Source of the DNA: Dehalococcoidia bacterium
GTDB taxonomy: Bacteria; Chloroflexota; Dehalococcoidia; SM23-28-2; RBG-16-64-32
Direction: 5' to 3'
NCBI GenBank assembly: GCA_030690405.1
Contig: JAUYGU010000088.1
Span: 1 to 20,544 of the forward strand
DNA: 20,544 bases
Shown: positions 1 through 8,015 of the stretch, piece after piece
How the letters are laid out: each line of letters opens with the position of its first letter
Position numbering within the stretch: the stretch's first letter is position 1
Notes under the pieces: generated by a model
Seen by the model: only the letters and a program-made list of their open reading frames with translations
Database searches by the model: none
What the model was told of the DNA's origin: nothing
Translations under genes and position numbers: made by a program

Positions 1-2
1 CG

Positions 3-635
3 GGAGGGGCTGTGGCCGGGGCCGGCGGGGCGGCGGCGGGCGCGGCCGGACTGGCCGTGGGCCAGATCATCAGGATAATCGGCATCATCCTCGGAGTTCT
101 GGGGGGCGCCGGCATCGGACTTGTGATCGTCGGCGGCGTGCTGGTCATGACGGGTAACCCGAAGCCCTGCGCTGACCGCCAGATCCCCGTCTCGCCGGCG
201 GCCGCCCAGGCGCTGAAGGAGAAGTGGGACGCCTTCGCCGCCCAGGCGGCCGGCGGGCCGGCGAACGTCACGTTCAACGAGTCTGAGGTCACCTCGCGCG
301 GAGTGGAGTACCTGAACGAGAAGGACGTGCCGCTGAACGATCTCCAGGTCTACCTCTGTCCCGACGGTTATGGCGAGGCGACCGGCACGATCAACGCTCT
401 CGGCCGTGATATCAACGTCCTCATCAGGGGTACGCTCGACCTGTCAGCTGATCAGCCGCGGATCGACGTCGAGAAGATCGAGGCCGGCAATCTGCCCAGC
501 GGTGTCGGCACGACGATCGTGAACCAGATCCTGGACCGCTCAGGCGTGAAGAACCTGGACGTCGACGTCAACATCACCGGAATTAGCTTCGCGGATGCTG
601 AGGCTACGCTGGAGGGAGGGCCCCAGGCGCCTTAG
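3..635 (+). CDS. Membrane-anchored protein of unknown function, 5' end cut by window
   Basis: The reading frame is open to the window edge, so the true start may lie upstream; the first usable in-window start is GTG at 12, giving 207 residues. An Ala/Gly-rich stretch is followed by one hydrophobic segment (about residues 18-46) and then a polar domain of about 160 residues, presumably outside the membrane. That domain alternates short beta-like segments and ends in a long amphipathic stretch. I do not recognise it firmly. The pattern (an N-terminal anchor, then 'VTFNESEV' and a 'GTLDL...IDVEKIEAGNLPSGVG' block) is faintly like LmeA/DUF2993 or YpmS-type lipid-binding folds, which is only a suggestion. 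Its TAG stop overlaps the stop codon of the convergent gene by three bases. It is the only plus-strand gene in the window. Confidence 0.6.
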   Translation, partial: GGAVAGAGGAAAGAAGLAVGQIIRIIGIILGVLGGAGIGLVIVGGVLVMTGNPKPCADRQIPVSPAAAQALKEKWDAFAAQAAGGPANVTFNESEVTSRGVEYLNEKDVPLNDLQVYLCPDGYGEATGTINALGRDINVLIRGTLDLSADQPRIDVEKIEAGNLPSGVGTTIVNQILDRSGVKNLDVDVNITGISFADAEATLEGGPQAP

Positions 636-1339
636 CCTTCGGAGACTGCGGGCTCTCTCGGGGCCGCGCTGGGACGCTTCGCCTGCTGCATCGCCCGCCT
701 GCTGGCCAGGATACGGAAGAATGTCAGGAACAGCACCAGCAGGCCCGATGAGAGGTACGTGATCTGGGCCCACGGCTCGCGGGAGTCCGTACCGGCGAAG
801 ACGCCGTGGACCGTGGCCCCCACGAACAGCGCGAACGTCGCGTAGTGGAGCGCCCGCCAGCCCTTCTGGCCGATGACCTGCTTCAGGTAGAAGCTGGCGG
901 AGACGATGGCGGAGCCGTAGAGAACAATCGCGCCGACGCCGACGGCCAGCGGCCGGTATCGTGAGGCGAAGGGTACCAGGAGCTCCTCCAGCTTGAACTG
1001 GGCGTAGGGATCGGGCAGGAGGATCAGGGCGTGGAACAGCATGGCGATGAGGACGAACAGCGACAGGAACTGGTGCATGTCGAACACCCAGGGCCGCGCC
1101 AGGAGCCCGTCCGCCACCCGTGAGCTCACCGCCAGACCGAGGACGATGGAGGCGAGCAGCAGGCCGTAGGCGATGAACCCGCTGGCCCGTCCCATATACC
1201 AGTAGGCGTGCACCGAGGTCATTGAGGCCGTGGGGTCGGGTAGGCCCTTCGGCATGGACAGGCCCACGGCGACAAGGCCCCCCAGACCGGCCACTGCCGC
1301 GTACAGGAGCACCTGGCCCGCGATCTGTAGTCCTCTCAT
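632..1339 (-). CDS. Ferric-reductase-like transmembrane haem protein
   Basis: A 235-residue integral membrane protein with about six hydrophobic segments. The key evidence is two histidine pairs on predicted helices: His89 and His103 (H-X13-H), and His165 and His178 (H-X12-H). This is the bis-haem ligand arrangement of the ferric reductase-like transmembrane family (NOX, FRE, MsrQ). No C-terminal FAD/NADPH module is present, so it resembles the stand-alone MsrQ or YedZ-type domain that passes electrons across the membrane to a partner. It starts at ATG 1339, 4 bases after the stop of the preceding small membrane protein, with no good Shine-Dalgarno, so translation is probably coupled. It is the last gene of the operon that begins with apbE, which supports a redox role. 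The partner that delivers or receives electrons is not identified. Confidence 0.8.
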   Translation of the reverse strand: MRGLQIAGQVLLYAAVAGLGGLVAVGLSMPKGLPDPTASMTSVHAYWYMGRASGFIAYGLLLASIVLGLAVSSRVADGLLARPWVFDMHQFLSLFVLIAMLFHALILLPDPYAQFKLEELLVPFASRYRPLAVGVGAIVLYGSAIVSASFYLKQVIGQKGWRALHYATFALFVGATVHGVFAGTDSREPWAQITYLSSGLLVLFLTFFRILASRRAMQQAKRPSAAPREPAVSEG

Positions 1340-1343
1340 CTGA

Positions 1344-1754
1344 TCAGCTGGCTCGGGTAGTAGTTACCGGCGCTGGGGCAGGCCGCGGCGCCGGTGCCGG
1401 TGCCGGTGCGGGCGCTGGTCGCGGCGGCGGGGCCGCCGGCACGGGTAACTGCCGCACTGTGGCGGGCGGAGGCGCGCTGGGCGCCGGTACCGCGGCTGAT
1501 GCTCCTGCGCCGCCGCCCGATTCGTGGATCCGCCGCACCACCACTATGCGCTTGATCGTCACCTGCGGCGCCGGCGTCGGCGTGGGCGCCGGGGCGGCCG
1601 CTCCCGCTGGCACCGCGACTGCCGCCGGGTCTGCGGTCACGTCTGAGCCCGCCCCGTCCCAGCCCACCACCGCTATCGCCCCCCACAGCAGGCCGAACAG
1701 CATCACGCTGGCCAGGATGGACGCTACCTTCGTAACCGGATACTTGCTGAACAT
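1344..1754 (-). CDS. Small membrane-anchored Ala/Pro-rich protein, unknown function
   Basis: 136 residues. There is one N-terminal membrane segment (about residues 9-31), then an Ala/Pro/Thr linker, a short basic beta-like motif (TIKRIVVVRRIHES, about residues 67-80), and a long Pro/Ala tail that includes an 'APAPAPAPAP' run. No catalytic motif is visible. A GGAG-containing ribosome-binding site precedes ATG 1754. It lies between the DUF5666-like protein and the ferric-reductase-like protein in the same operon and shares with the former the plan 'one helix, Pro/Ala stalk, short V/I-rich motif'. It is probably an envelope-spanning stalk or scaffold for the redox module, by inference from context only. 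The low-complexity composition means homology searches will be weak; I trust the gene because of its operon position, ribosome-binding site and anchor segment. Confidence 0.6.
   Translation of the reverse strand: MFSKYPVTKVASILASVMLFGLLWGAIAVVGWDGAGSDVTADPAAVAVPAGAAAPAPTPTPAPQVTIKRIVVVRRIHESGGGAGASAAVPAPSAPPPATVRQLPVPAAPPPRPAPAPAPAPAPRPAPAPVTTTRAS
1378..1425. repeat. GC-rich GGTGCC-type hexamer tract coding Ala-Pro repeats
   Basis: Short, imperfect tandem copies of a six-base unit (GGTGCC/GGCGCC) within the 3' part of the 136-residue gene; on the minus strand they encode alternating Pro and Ala. Such tracts are prone to slippage, so length polymorphism between strains is plausible. The boundary is approximate. 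Confidence 0.45.
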
Positions 1755-1836
1755 GAGCTATCGCTCCTCGTCCTCAACGACCTCCGTCACGCTGGACATG
1801 ATGCTGGTCGTCGCCGCTCGCGGCGGCGGCCTTCGC

Positions 1837-2430
1837 TCAGTCATCGCCCTCCACCTCGACCTCGCTGGCTGATACGACGCCGTCCGCTCCCTGGTAGCCG
1901 TGGACCTTGACTGTGGCACCCACCTCTATCGAGCCGCCGTGCACCCTTGTGCTCGGGCCAATCGTCACCGTGAACTGTCCCGATCGGGAGTCCACGGTGA
2001 ACGTGGAGCCGGACACGGCCGCGATCTCGCCCGTGAACTCCACGCTCTTCGGAGCCGCCTGTGGCGTCTGCTGAGGCGTGGGGGTGGCTGTGGGGGTTGG
2101 AGGCTTCGTCTGGGTGATCGGCGCCGTCTCCTGCGGGGGCTTGGGCGCCCCTCCACCGCTGGTCGCTGCTGCGGAACCGGTGCTTGCCGCCCCTTCGCCG
2201 GGGCTGGAGACGAACACGTCGCGGTAGACGTACTGTTCAATGACCTGGGGCTCTGAAGGCGCCGCCGCAGGCGGCTGCGTGGGCTCCGCCGCTGGATCGG
2301 CCTGCGCGGCGGCATCGCCGGGACCGCTGCCGCCGCCGAAGAAGCCGATCTGCATGCCGTATCCGACGATGAAGAAGCCCACGATCGTCGTGAGACACAG
2401 TGCCAGTGCCAGGGCCGCCCGTCGCTTCAT
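1837..2430 (-). CDS. Membrane-anchored protein with DUF5666-like C-terminal domain
   Basis: 197 residues. An N-terminal basic patch and hydrophobic helix (about residues 5-31) anchor the protein. A long Ala/Pro/Thr/Gln-rich stalk follows (about 40-127), containing a short motif (PQVIEQYVYRDVFVS) and a 'TPTATPTPQQTP' stretch. The last 70 residues form a compact beta-rich unit beginning VEFTGEIAAVSGSTFTVDS. The pattern 'G-x-I-x-x-V-x-G-x-x-F-x-V', then 'T-x-V-x-G-G-x-x-x-V-G-x-x-V-x-V-x-G' and 'A-S-E-V-E-V' is typical of the DUF5666 family, a small probable OB-like barrel of unknown role. ATG 2430 has a good Shine-Dalgarno (GGGAGG); the apbE stop lies inside that leader, 3 bases upstream of the start, so the two genes are translationally linked. 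It is probably exported and held near the membrane. Confidence 0.7.
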   Translation of the reverse strand: MKRRAALALALCLTTIVGFFIVGYGMQIGFFGGGSGPGDAAAQADPAAEPTQPPAAAPSEPQVIEQYVYRDVFVSSPGEGAASTGSAAATSGGGAPKPPQETAPITQTKPPTPTATPTPQQTPQAAPKSVEFTGEIAAVSGSTFTVDSRSGQFTVTIGPSTRVHGGSIEVGATVKVHGYQGADGVVSASEVEVEGDD

Positions 2431-2433
2431 CCT

Positions 2434-3444
2434 CTAACCTCCCGGCCACTCGCTGGTGGCCTGACATGACCCGTCCGGGCCCACGAACAGGGCGTGGGCG
2501 CCTTGCGCATCGATAAACCGCTTACCCTTCTCCGAGCCCAGCAGCAGAGCGACCTTGGCGAAGACATCCGCCTCGACGGCGCTCGCCGCTATCACGGACA
2601 CGGATAGCGAGTCCGTGAGCGCCGCCTCGCCCGTCCTCGGGTCGATCAGGTGGTGAAGCCAGCGGCTGTCGCGCTGCCAGCGGCGGCGCGCCACGGTGGA
2701 TGTCGCCAGCGCCTCGCCGCGGAGGCGTACGACACCCATCCGTCTGTCCTCCTGGAGCGGGTTGGCCACGGCCACCAGCCAGCCGTCGCCGTCCGGCCCG
2801 TGGCCGGAAGCGAAGATGTCGCCGCCGGCGTCGATCAGGAAGTCCGCCATAGGCGTCAGCACCTGCGCCGCCCGATCCACAGCGTAGCCCTTGCCGATCC
2901 CGCCGAGGTCCAGCCGTACTCCGCGTGGCGCCTGCACGGTCAGTCGGCCGCGGTCCAACTCCAGGTCCGCGATCGAGCGGTGTCCGGGCGTCGGAGTCGT
3001 GGGGTTGCCTTCCGCCGCGGGCGAGGCCATAAGCTCGAACGAGCGGTCGTAGCCGGCGGCCTCCAGGCCGGGAAGGATCGCTGGGTCGAACAGGCCGCCG
3101 GAGAGGCGGTGAAACCGCCGGCACTGATCCAGCAGGTGGAACATCTCCGTGGAGACGGTCGCTCTGCGGCCGGACATGTTGTTCAGGCGGGAGAGCTCGC
3201 TGGACGGGCGGAAGCGGCTGAATCGCTCCTCGACGTCGTGAAACACCCGCTCCGCCTCGCACAGCAATTCAGCGCCGTCCCAGGCCCTGCTGAGGAGCAG
3301 GATGCGGGTGTTCATGGCGAAGAAGGCGTGATGGCCCAGCAGGTCGGCCGGGCTCACCGCCGGTTGAGCGCTGGTCGAATCCAAAATTGGCCTCGACAAT
3401 AAATCGTTCACCTCGCACCGATTGTTACGCGCCGGTCTCGCCAA
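2434..3444 (-). CDS. apbE: FAD:protein FMN transferase (ApbE family)
   Basis: ApbE enzymes use FAD to attach FMN covalently to Thr or Ser of target proteins in extracytoplasmic electron-transfer systems. Family motifs are clear and in order: FSRFRPSSELSRLN (75-88), GLFDPAI (117-123), LDLGGIGKGYAVD (178-190), DAGGD (205-209), HHLIDPRTG (264-272) and the metal-binding region ADVFAK (292-297). Length (336) is normal for the family. There is a Thr/Pro-rich insert at about 134-158. The start is uncertain: TTG 3444 gives 336 residues, and GTG 3411 gives 325. Neither version shows a signal peptide or lipobox, whereas many ApbE proteins are exported lipoproteins, so the site of action is unclear. It is the first gene of an operon with two anchored stalk proteins and a haem membrane protein. 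No target with the usual D-x-x-S/T-G-A-T/S motif is visible in the window. Confidence 0.9.
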   Translation of the reverse strand: MARPARNNRCEVNDLLSRPILDSTSAQPAVSPADLLGHHAFFAMNTRILLLSRAWDGAELLCEAERVFHDVEERFSRFRPSSELSRLNNMSGRRATVSTEMFHLLDQCRRFHRLSGGLFDPAILPGLEAAGYDRSFELMASPAAEGNPTTPTPGHRSIADLELDRGRLTVQAPRGVRLDLGGIGKGYAVDRAAQVLTPMADFLIDAGGDIFASGHGPDGDGWLVAVANPLQEDRRMGVVRLRGEALATSTVARRRWQRDSRWLHHLIDPRTGEAALTDSLSVSVIAASAVEADVFAKVALLLGSEKGKRFIDAQGAHALFVGPDGSCQATSEWPGG

Positions 3445-3590
3445 GTTCTCACCGTCTGTGGCCTCGGCGCCGGGGCGGTCGGCGGGCCGGCGGACGCAGC
3501 TAAATCTAGAGACGCGCGGGGGGCGCCGCGTATTTCAAGCCGCTAGGTCAACATAAGGGTGCAAAAGCGGTGCTCTCGCGTCCGCGCAGA

Positions 3591-3620
3591 GAAGGGGGCG
3601 GCCTCTGGGCCGCCCCCTTC
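3591..3620 (-). terminator. Strong hairpin terminator after the A2M gene
   Basis: A perfect 13-bp inverted repeat (3591-3603 and 3608-3620) with a 4-base loop, very GC-rich, about 20 bases beyond the A2M stop codon. On the minus strand the stem is followed by a short pyrimidine-rich tail (TCTCTG), not a long U tract, so termination is likely but not classical. It separates the sigma/A2M unit from the apbE operon. Confidence 0.75.
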
Positions 3621-3639
3621 CTCGCACATCAGCGCATCC

Positions 3640-6600
3640 TCAGTCGCCCTGAACCGTGAGGCCTTCGCTGAGCGTCTCGCCCTTCATCTCGGGGTTGTAG
3701 TAGGAGTAGGCCTGCGAGGCGGCGCCTTTGCCGCGCACCGGGTACAGCGCCTGAACGTCGAACGAGAAGGAGATACTCTCCTTTGGCGCCATGTCCTCGA
3801 TGTACAGGATGACCTTCCGGCCGGCCACGTCATAGCGCTTGATCTTCGGCCGTTCCTGGAGGAGACGGTCCAACGATTCGCTCACCGGCGCGAAGCCTGT
3901 GGGCACCGACACGTCCAGCACCACCATGCCGGCCTTCATGGGCTCCGGCGGGTTGAACGTGACGCTCACGTCGACGCCCACGATGTCGTTGACGTCCACT
4001 TGTGCGGTGTCGTAGTCGACTGAAATATCGAAGATGTTGAGGGCTTCCTCCGGTTGCGGCAGATTGTAGCGGCGCACGCCCTGGAGGACAGCCTGACCCT
4101 TGCCTTGGGCCTCCACCTCCACCTGGCCGCCGGGCGGTACCTCCACCACCTGCATCACGTCGAAGTTGTCAGGTGTGATCCGGACCTCTTTCGTGTCGCC
4201 GCCGGAGCGGATGGTCACGGTGAGGTCGACGTCGGCGGAGGCGAGGGCGGCGAACTGGGTGAGGGCCTGCAGGGCCACCACGGTGTCCTGGGTGGAGCCG
4301 AATCCGCCGTAGGCGTTGCGCTGGCCGACCAGCCACTTGGTGGCGCGGGAAGCGTTCACCTGGTCGCCGTGCTGGATGAGGGCCAGGGCGGCGTAGCCGG
4401 TGGCCTCGATGTCCGCACTGGGCACCATCGGCTCGCCGAAGGGGACGGGTTCCCGAGGCTTCTCCAGGGGCAGCGGCTCCGGGCCGCCGCCGGTCCAGTG
4501 CAGGCCGCCTTCGTCCTCAACGGCGGCCGCCATCAGCTTATCGTGCGCCTCCTGGGCCCGGGCGCTATCGGCCAGTTCCAGGGCGTAGGTGACGATGGCC
4601 AGGGCGTAGGGGTCGTCGGTGGCGGCGAGGCGCCCTTCCAGGTAGGCGATCGCCTTGCCGGCGGCGTCCGTCTGCCCCGCCTCCAGCAGGGCGATGGCGA
4701 CGTAGGCGGTGAGGGCGTCTTTGCCCTGGACGCCGCCCATCAACTCCTGGTGGGCGACGAACCCCACGGCCTCGAAGGAGCCGTCCTTTTGCTGGTGCTG
4801 CGTGATCCAGGTGGCTGCGTCGCCCAGGACGGCGTCGTCGATGAACACCAGGTCCTTCGCCTGGGCGAACGTCTTGAGGACGAAGGCGGTGAGGAAGAGG
4901 CTGCCCTCCGGGTCCTGGTCGCCGAAGGCGGAGAAGCTGCCGTCGCCGCGGCGGTAGGTCAGCTCGCGCTGGTAGCCGGTGATGAGGAGGGTCTCCGCCT
5001 TGGCCATGACCTCCGGCTTCAGCTGGGCGGTGCCTTTGAGGTACTTCAAGATGTAGGCGTCCGGCGCGAACAGGAGCATGTTCTGCTCGCCGCAGCCGAA
5101 CGGCATCTGCAGCAGCTGGTCCAGCCCCTCGATCGTCTGGGTGAGGAAGCTCCCCGTCACCGCCACGTAGCCGCGGGCGGAGTCCGGGACGACGCCTTCG
5201 GGCAGCGACATGTCCAGCGAGTGTGAGGCGCCGGCCGCCAGCACCACGTTCTCCACGTCCTCCCGCGAGACGCCCTCCGGCTCCACGATGAAGCTCTTAA
5301 TGACGGCGTCGGCGGCGTCGCCGCTGCGGGCGGTGACCTTGAGGATCTGCGTGCCCACGCCGGTCGGCCGGATCTTGAACTCCACGCCGCCGATGTCGTT
5401 GCCGGCCACGGTGACGGTCTTGGCGGCGTCGTCCAGCAGGTCGAACCAGGGGGCGGCTTCGAGCTCCACCACGAACTCCTGGGCCGCGTCCTGGTAGTTG
5501 TAGAGCGCGACCTTCACCGGGAACTCCTCGCCGCGGATGGCGGAGTAGGGGAGGTCCGCCTGCAGGAAGAACGGCTGGAAGACGCGTAGGGCGGTCTCGG
5601 AGATTCCCAGGCCCTTCTCGGGGGAGAGGGCGACGGCGCGCAGGTCCCAGGTGGTGATCGTGTCCGGCGCCTGGACGGCCAGCGAGGCCCGTCCTTCGCC
5701 GTCCGTGGTGACCTCATCCCAGATCCAGGTCTCCGGGAAGAACTGGCGGATGCGCTGGACCTCGGCGAGGCTCTTGGTGGTGGGAGGGGCAAGCGGTTGT
5801 CCCCTTGCGTCGCCGGCGGCGGGTCTGACTCCGGCCGCGTCCTCCTCCACGGGTCCACCTCCGCCGGCGAGGAAGTCGGGGAAGTTGGGCCTCTCGATCT
5901 GCTTGCCCTTGGGCACACGCTTGTCGGTGAGTACGGTGAGCCCGGCGTCCTGGAACGTCTCGCGGGCGCCCTGGATCACGATGGGCCCGGGCAGCGGCTC
6001 GGCCTCGTGCAGCTCCGCCTGCGGCTGCATGTACAGCCGCTCCAACTCGGCGAACACCTGCTGGAGGTTGAGCCGGTTCTCGGCCAGGATGTACACCGAG
6101 CGGTCGACGGCGACGAGGCCGACCCTGGCGGGCCCCTCCGTCTGGACGTCGACCTGGAGCTTATCGCCGGGGCGGGCCTCCTCGGCGCTGAAGGATGCCG
6201 TCACCTTCTGCGGGTAGTCGCCCTCCGCGTCGAAGGGGATGAAGTCGGCCGCCACCTCGCTGGTCGGGAGGATCTGGTAGACCAGAAGCCTGGCGGAGGG
6301 GGCCATCAGAGGAGTGACAGTGAAGGCGATCTCCGGCGAATCGGTGGAGCCGGTGAAGACGACACGATCGCGGGAGACGACCTCGTAGTAGAAGTGCCGC
6401 GCCTCTGAGGTAGACGACACGTGGAAGCCGGCCCTGTCGCCGACCTTGAGGAGCGCGGGCTCGGTCTGCTCGACGTGGATGAAGTTGCCGGAGGGGGAGT
6501 AGCCGGCGGCCACCTCCTTGAAAGCGTAGGCATCGCCGGAGTTGGCGTTGACGCTCAGACCGAACGCGCCGGCGGGCGGGGCGAGGCGGAGGGTGGCGGT

Positions 6601-8013
6601 GCCGCGCTTCGTCTCAATCCGCTGATGCTCCTGTCCCACCGGGCTGTACTTCTCGTCCACGTAGGCGACGTCGACGTTGACCGCTGCCTCGACGGGTTGG
6701 CCGTCCGGCGTCTCCGTGACGAGAAGGAGGTTGAACGGGAGGGATGGCTTGAAGACGGGGCTCTCAGGGATGATCTGGACGTTGACGGGGCTGGCGGCGA
6801 CGGTCACCAGCTCGCTGGTCTTCTCCTCGTACCCGGTCGCCCGTTCCACCACCGTCACGTCCAGAGTCACGTTGCCCTGGCCGCCGGCCTCGGGGACGCC
6901 GGCGATAAACCCTGCGGGCTTGATCTGGAAGTCGGCTTCGCTATCGATGGGGGTGGTGAAGGTGGCGAACTCCTGCCAGGTGCCGACGTAGCGGGAGGCC
7001 TTCACCTGGAGCTCGCCGCGGACGGGCTTGCCGAAGCTGTACTGGGCGCTGACATGGCCCGTGATCGGCTCGTCCACCAGGAACCACTGCTGTGGCAGGT
7101 CGACCTTGACCTCGTACTTCGGGAGGACGTACTCCTCAACGCGGACGTCGACCTCGGTGGTGGCGTCGCCGCTGCGCGTGGACACCTTCCAGACGCCCAG
7201 GTTGGGCTCGGCGGACAGCGGCAGCTCCAGCGTGGCCATCCCGAACTCGTCGGTGGTGACCGCCTGCTTGAACACCTTGATCGCCTTCGCGTCCTGCACT
7301 TCGACCGTCGCCTGCGCGGGCACCGGCTTGAGCTCTGAGTTCATGGCGACGAGACGCATGAGGATGGTCTGGCCGGGCTTGTAGATCGGCTTGTCGGTCT
7401 CCAAGAAGAGAAGCGTGCCCTGCTGCACCTGGACGCGGGCGGTGTCGGTGAAGCCGGGGCCGTTGACAACGATCTGGTAGTCTCCCTTGGCGTCCTGGGG
7501 CACCTCGAGCGGGATGGTGCCCTTACCGTTGATGCGGGCTGAGGTCTCAAGGACAGTCTTCCCGTTGCTGCGGAAGGCCACCCGGACGTCGCCCCCGGCC
7601 AGGCGGTCGCCGTCGAACAGGGAGAGCGAGACGGACTCCGTCTCGCCGGCGCGGAGGACGCTCGGGACGAGGGCGACGTAGCCGTCCACAGCCGAGGCGG
7701 GGGGCGCACCGGCGGTGGCTAAGGCGAATCCTGCCACGACCGCTACGAGTACGGCCAGAGTGAGACCGCTCGCCAGAAGCTGGGGACGGCGGCCCCCGGT
7801 GAGCCACAGGCGGAGGTGGTGGAAGAGGGAAGCCCGGGGGAGGAGCTCCGCGCGGAGCCGCTCCTTGAAAGCCGGATCGGGGAGGTCTATCAGGCTGGGG
7901 GCGAACCTCGCCAGCCTATCGACTTCAGCGTCGCCGCTTGGAGAGGCCTGGCCTCCGGCGATCACGTCGTCCAGCGACTTGTCCAGCCGGTCGTGACGTT
8001 CCTGGTCTGACAT
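3640..8013 (-). CDS. Membrane-tethered alpha-2-macroglobulin with cytosolic N-terminal segment
   Basis: 1457 residues from ATG 8013. Layout: a charged, Cys-free cytosolic segment (1-76) containing LPDPAFKERLRAELL (44-58), one membrane helix (about 79-101), then the ectodomain. The first macroglobulin domains include ETDKPIYKPGQ (205-215). A Gly/Pro-rich bait-like stretch (713-752) precedes FFPETWIWDEV (758-768). The thioester motif GCGEQNM has Cys974 and Gln977. AHQELMGG carries His1088, 114 residues later, matching the complement C3 catalytic His spacing. GFGSTQDTVVAL closes the thioester domain, and the last 135 or so residues match the receptor-binding domain, ending near YSYYNPE. A2Ms trap proteases: cleavage of the bait exposes the thioester. 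Unlike the common bacterial type there is no lipobox and no pbpC neighbour. The gene follows the sigma factor by 2 bases, so the N-terminal segment is a candidate anti-sigma domain. The family call is very secure; the signalling role is inferred. Confidence 0.93.
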   Translation of the reverse strand: MSDQERHDRLDKSLDDVIAGGQASPSGDAEVDRLARFAPSLIDLPDPAFKERLRAELLPRASLFHHLRLWLTGGRRPQLLASGLTLAVLVAVVAGFALATAGAPPASAVDGYVALVPSVLRAGETESVSLSLFDGDRLAGGDVRVAFRSNGKTVLETSARINGKGTIPLEVPQDAKGDYQIVVNGPGFTDTARVQVQQGTLLFLETDKPIYKPGQTILMRLVAMNSELKPVPAQATVEVQDAKAIKVFKQAVTTDEFGMATLELPLSAEPNLGVWKVSTRSGDATTEVDVRVEEYVLPKYEVKVDLPQQWFLVDEPITGHVSAQYSFGKPVRGELQVKASRYVGTWQEFATFTTPIDSEADFQIKPAGFIAGVPEAGGQGNVTLDVTVVERATGYEEKTSELVTVAASPVNVQIIPESPVFKPSLPFNLLLVTETPDGQPVEAAVNVDVAYVDEKYSPVGQEHQRIETKRGTATLRLAPPAGAFGLSVNANSGDAYAFKEVAAGYSPSGNFIHVEQTEPALLKVGDRAGFHVSSTSEARHFYYEVVSRDRVVFTGSTDSPEIAFTVTPLMAPSARLLVYQILPTSEVAADFIPFDAEGDYPQKVTASFSAEEARPGDKLQVDVQTEGPARVGLVAVDRSVYILAENRLNLQQVFAELERLYMQPQAELHEAEPLPGPIVIQGARETFQDAGLTVLTDKRVPKGKQIERPNFPDFLAGGGGPVEEDAAGVRPAAGDARGQPLAPPTTKSLAEVQRIRQFFPETWIWDEVTTDGEGRASLAVQAPDTITTWDLRAVALSPEKGLGISETALRVFQPFFLQADLPYSAIRGEEFPVKVALYNYQDAAQEFVVELEAAPWFDLLDDAAKTVTVAGNDIGGVEFKIRPTGVGTQILKVTARSGDAADAVIKSFIVEPEGVSREDVENVVLAAGASHSLDMSLPEGVVPDSARGYVAVTGSFLTQTIEGLDQLLQMPFGCGEQNMLLFAPDAYILKYLKGTAQLKPEVMAKAETLLITGYQRELTYRRGDGSFSAFGDQDPEGSLFLTAFVLKTFAQAKDLVFIDDAVLGDAATWITQHQQKDGSFEAVGFVAHQELMGGVQGKDALTAYVAIALLEAGQTDAAGKAIAYLEGRLAATDDPYALAIVTYALELADSARAQEAHDKLMAAAVEDEGGLHWTGGGPEPLPLEKPREPVPFGEPMVPSADIEATGYAALALIQHGDQVNASRATKWLVGQRNAYGGFGSTQDTVVALQALTQFAALASADVDLTVTIRSGGDTKEVRITPDNFDVMQVVEVPPGGQVEVEAQGKGQAVLQGVRRYNLPQPEEALNIFDISVDYDTAQVDVNDIVGVDVSVTFNPPEPMKAGMVVLDVSVPTGFAPVSESLDRLLQERPKIKRYDVAGRKVILYIEDMAPKESISFSFDVQALYPVRGKGAASQAYSYYNPEMKGETLSEGLTVQGD

Positions 8014-8015
8014 TC

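Noticed and set aside
3480..3570. Promoter for the apbE operon in the AT-richer patch
   Set aside because: TTGACC and TTGAAA boxes are present on the minus strand but none has a -10 box at proper spacing.
4054..5226. Plus-strand open frame of 390 codons opposite the A2M thioester region
   Set aside because: Shadow of the A2M gene, with repeated Gly/Glu/Val/His composition and no recognisable domain.
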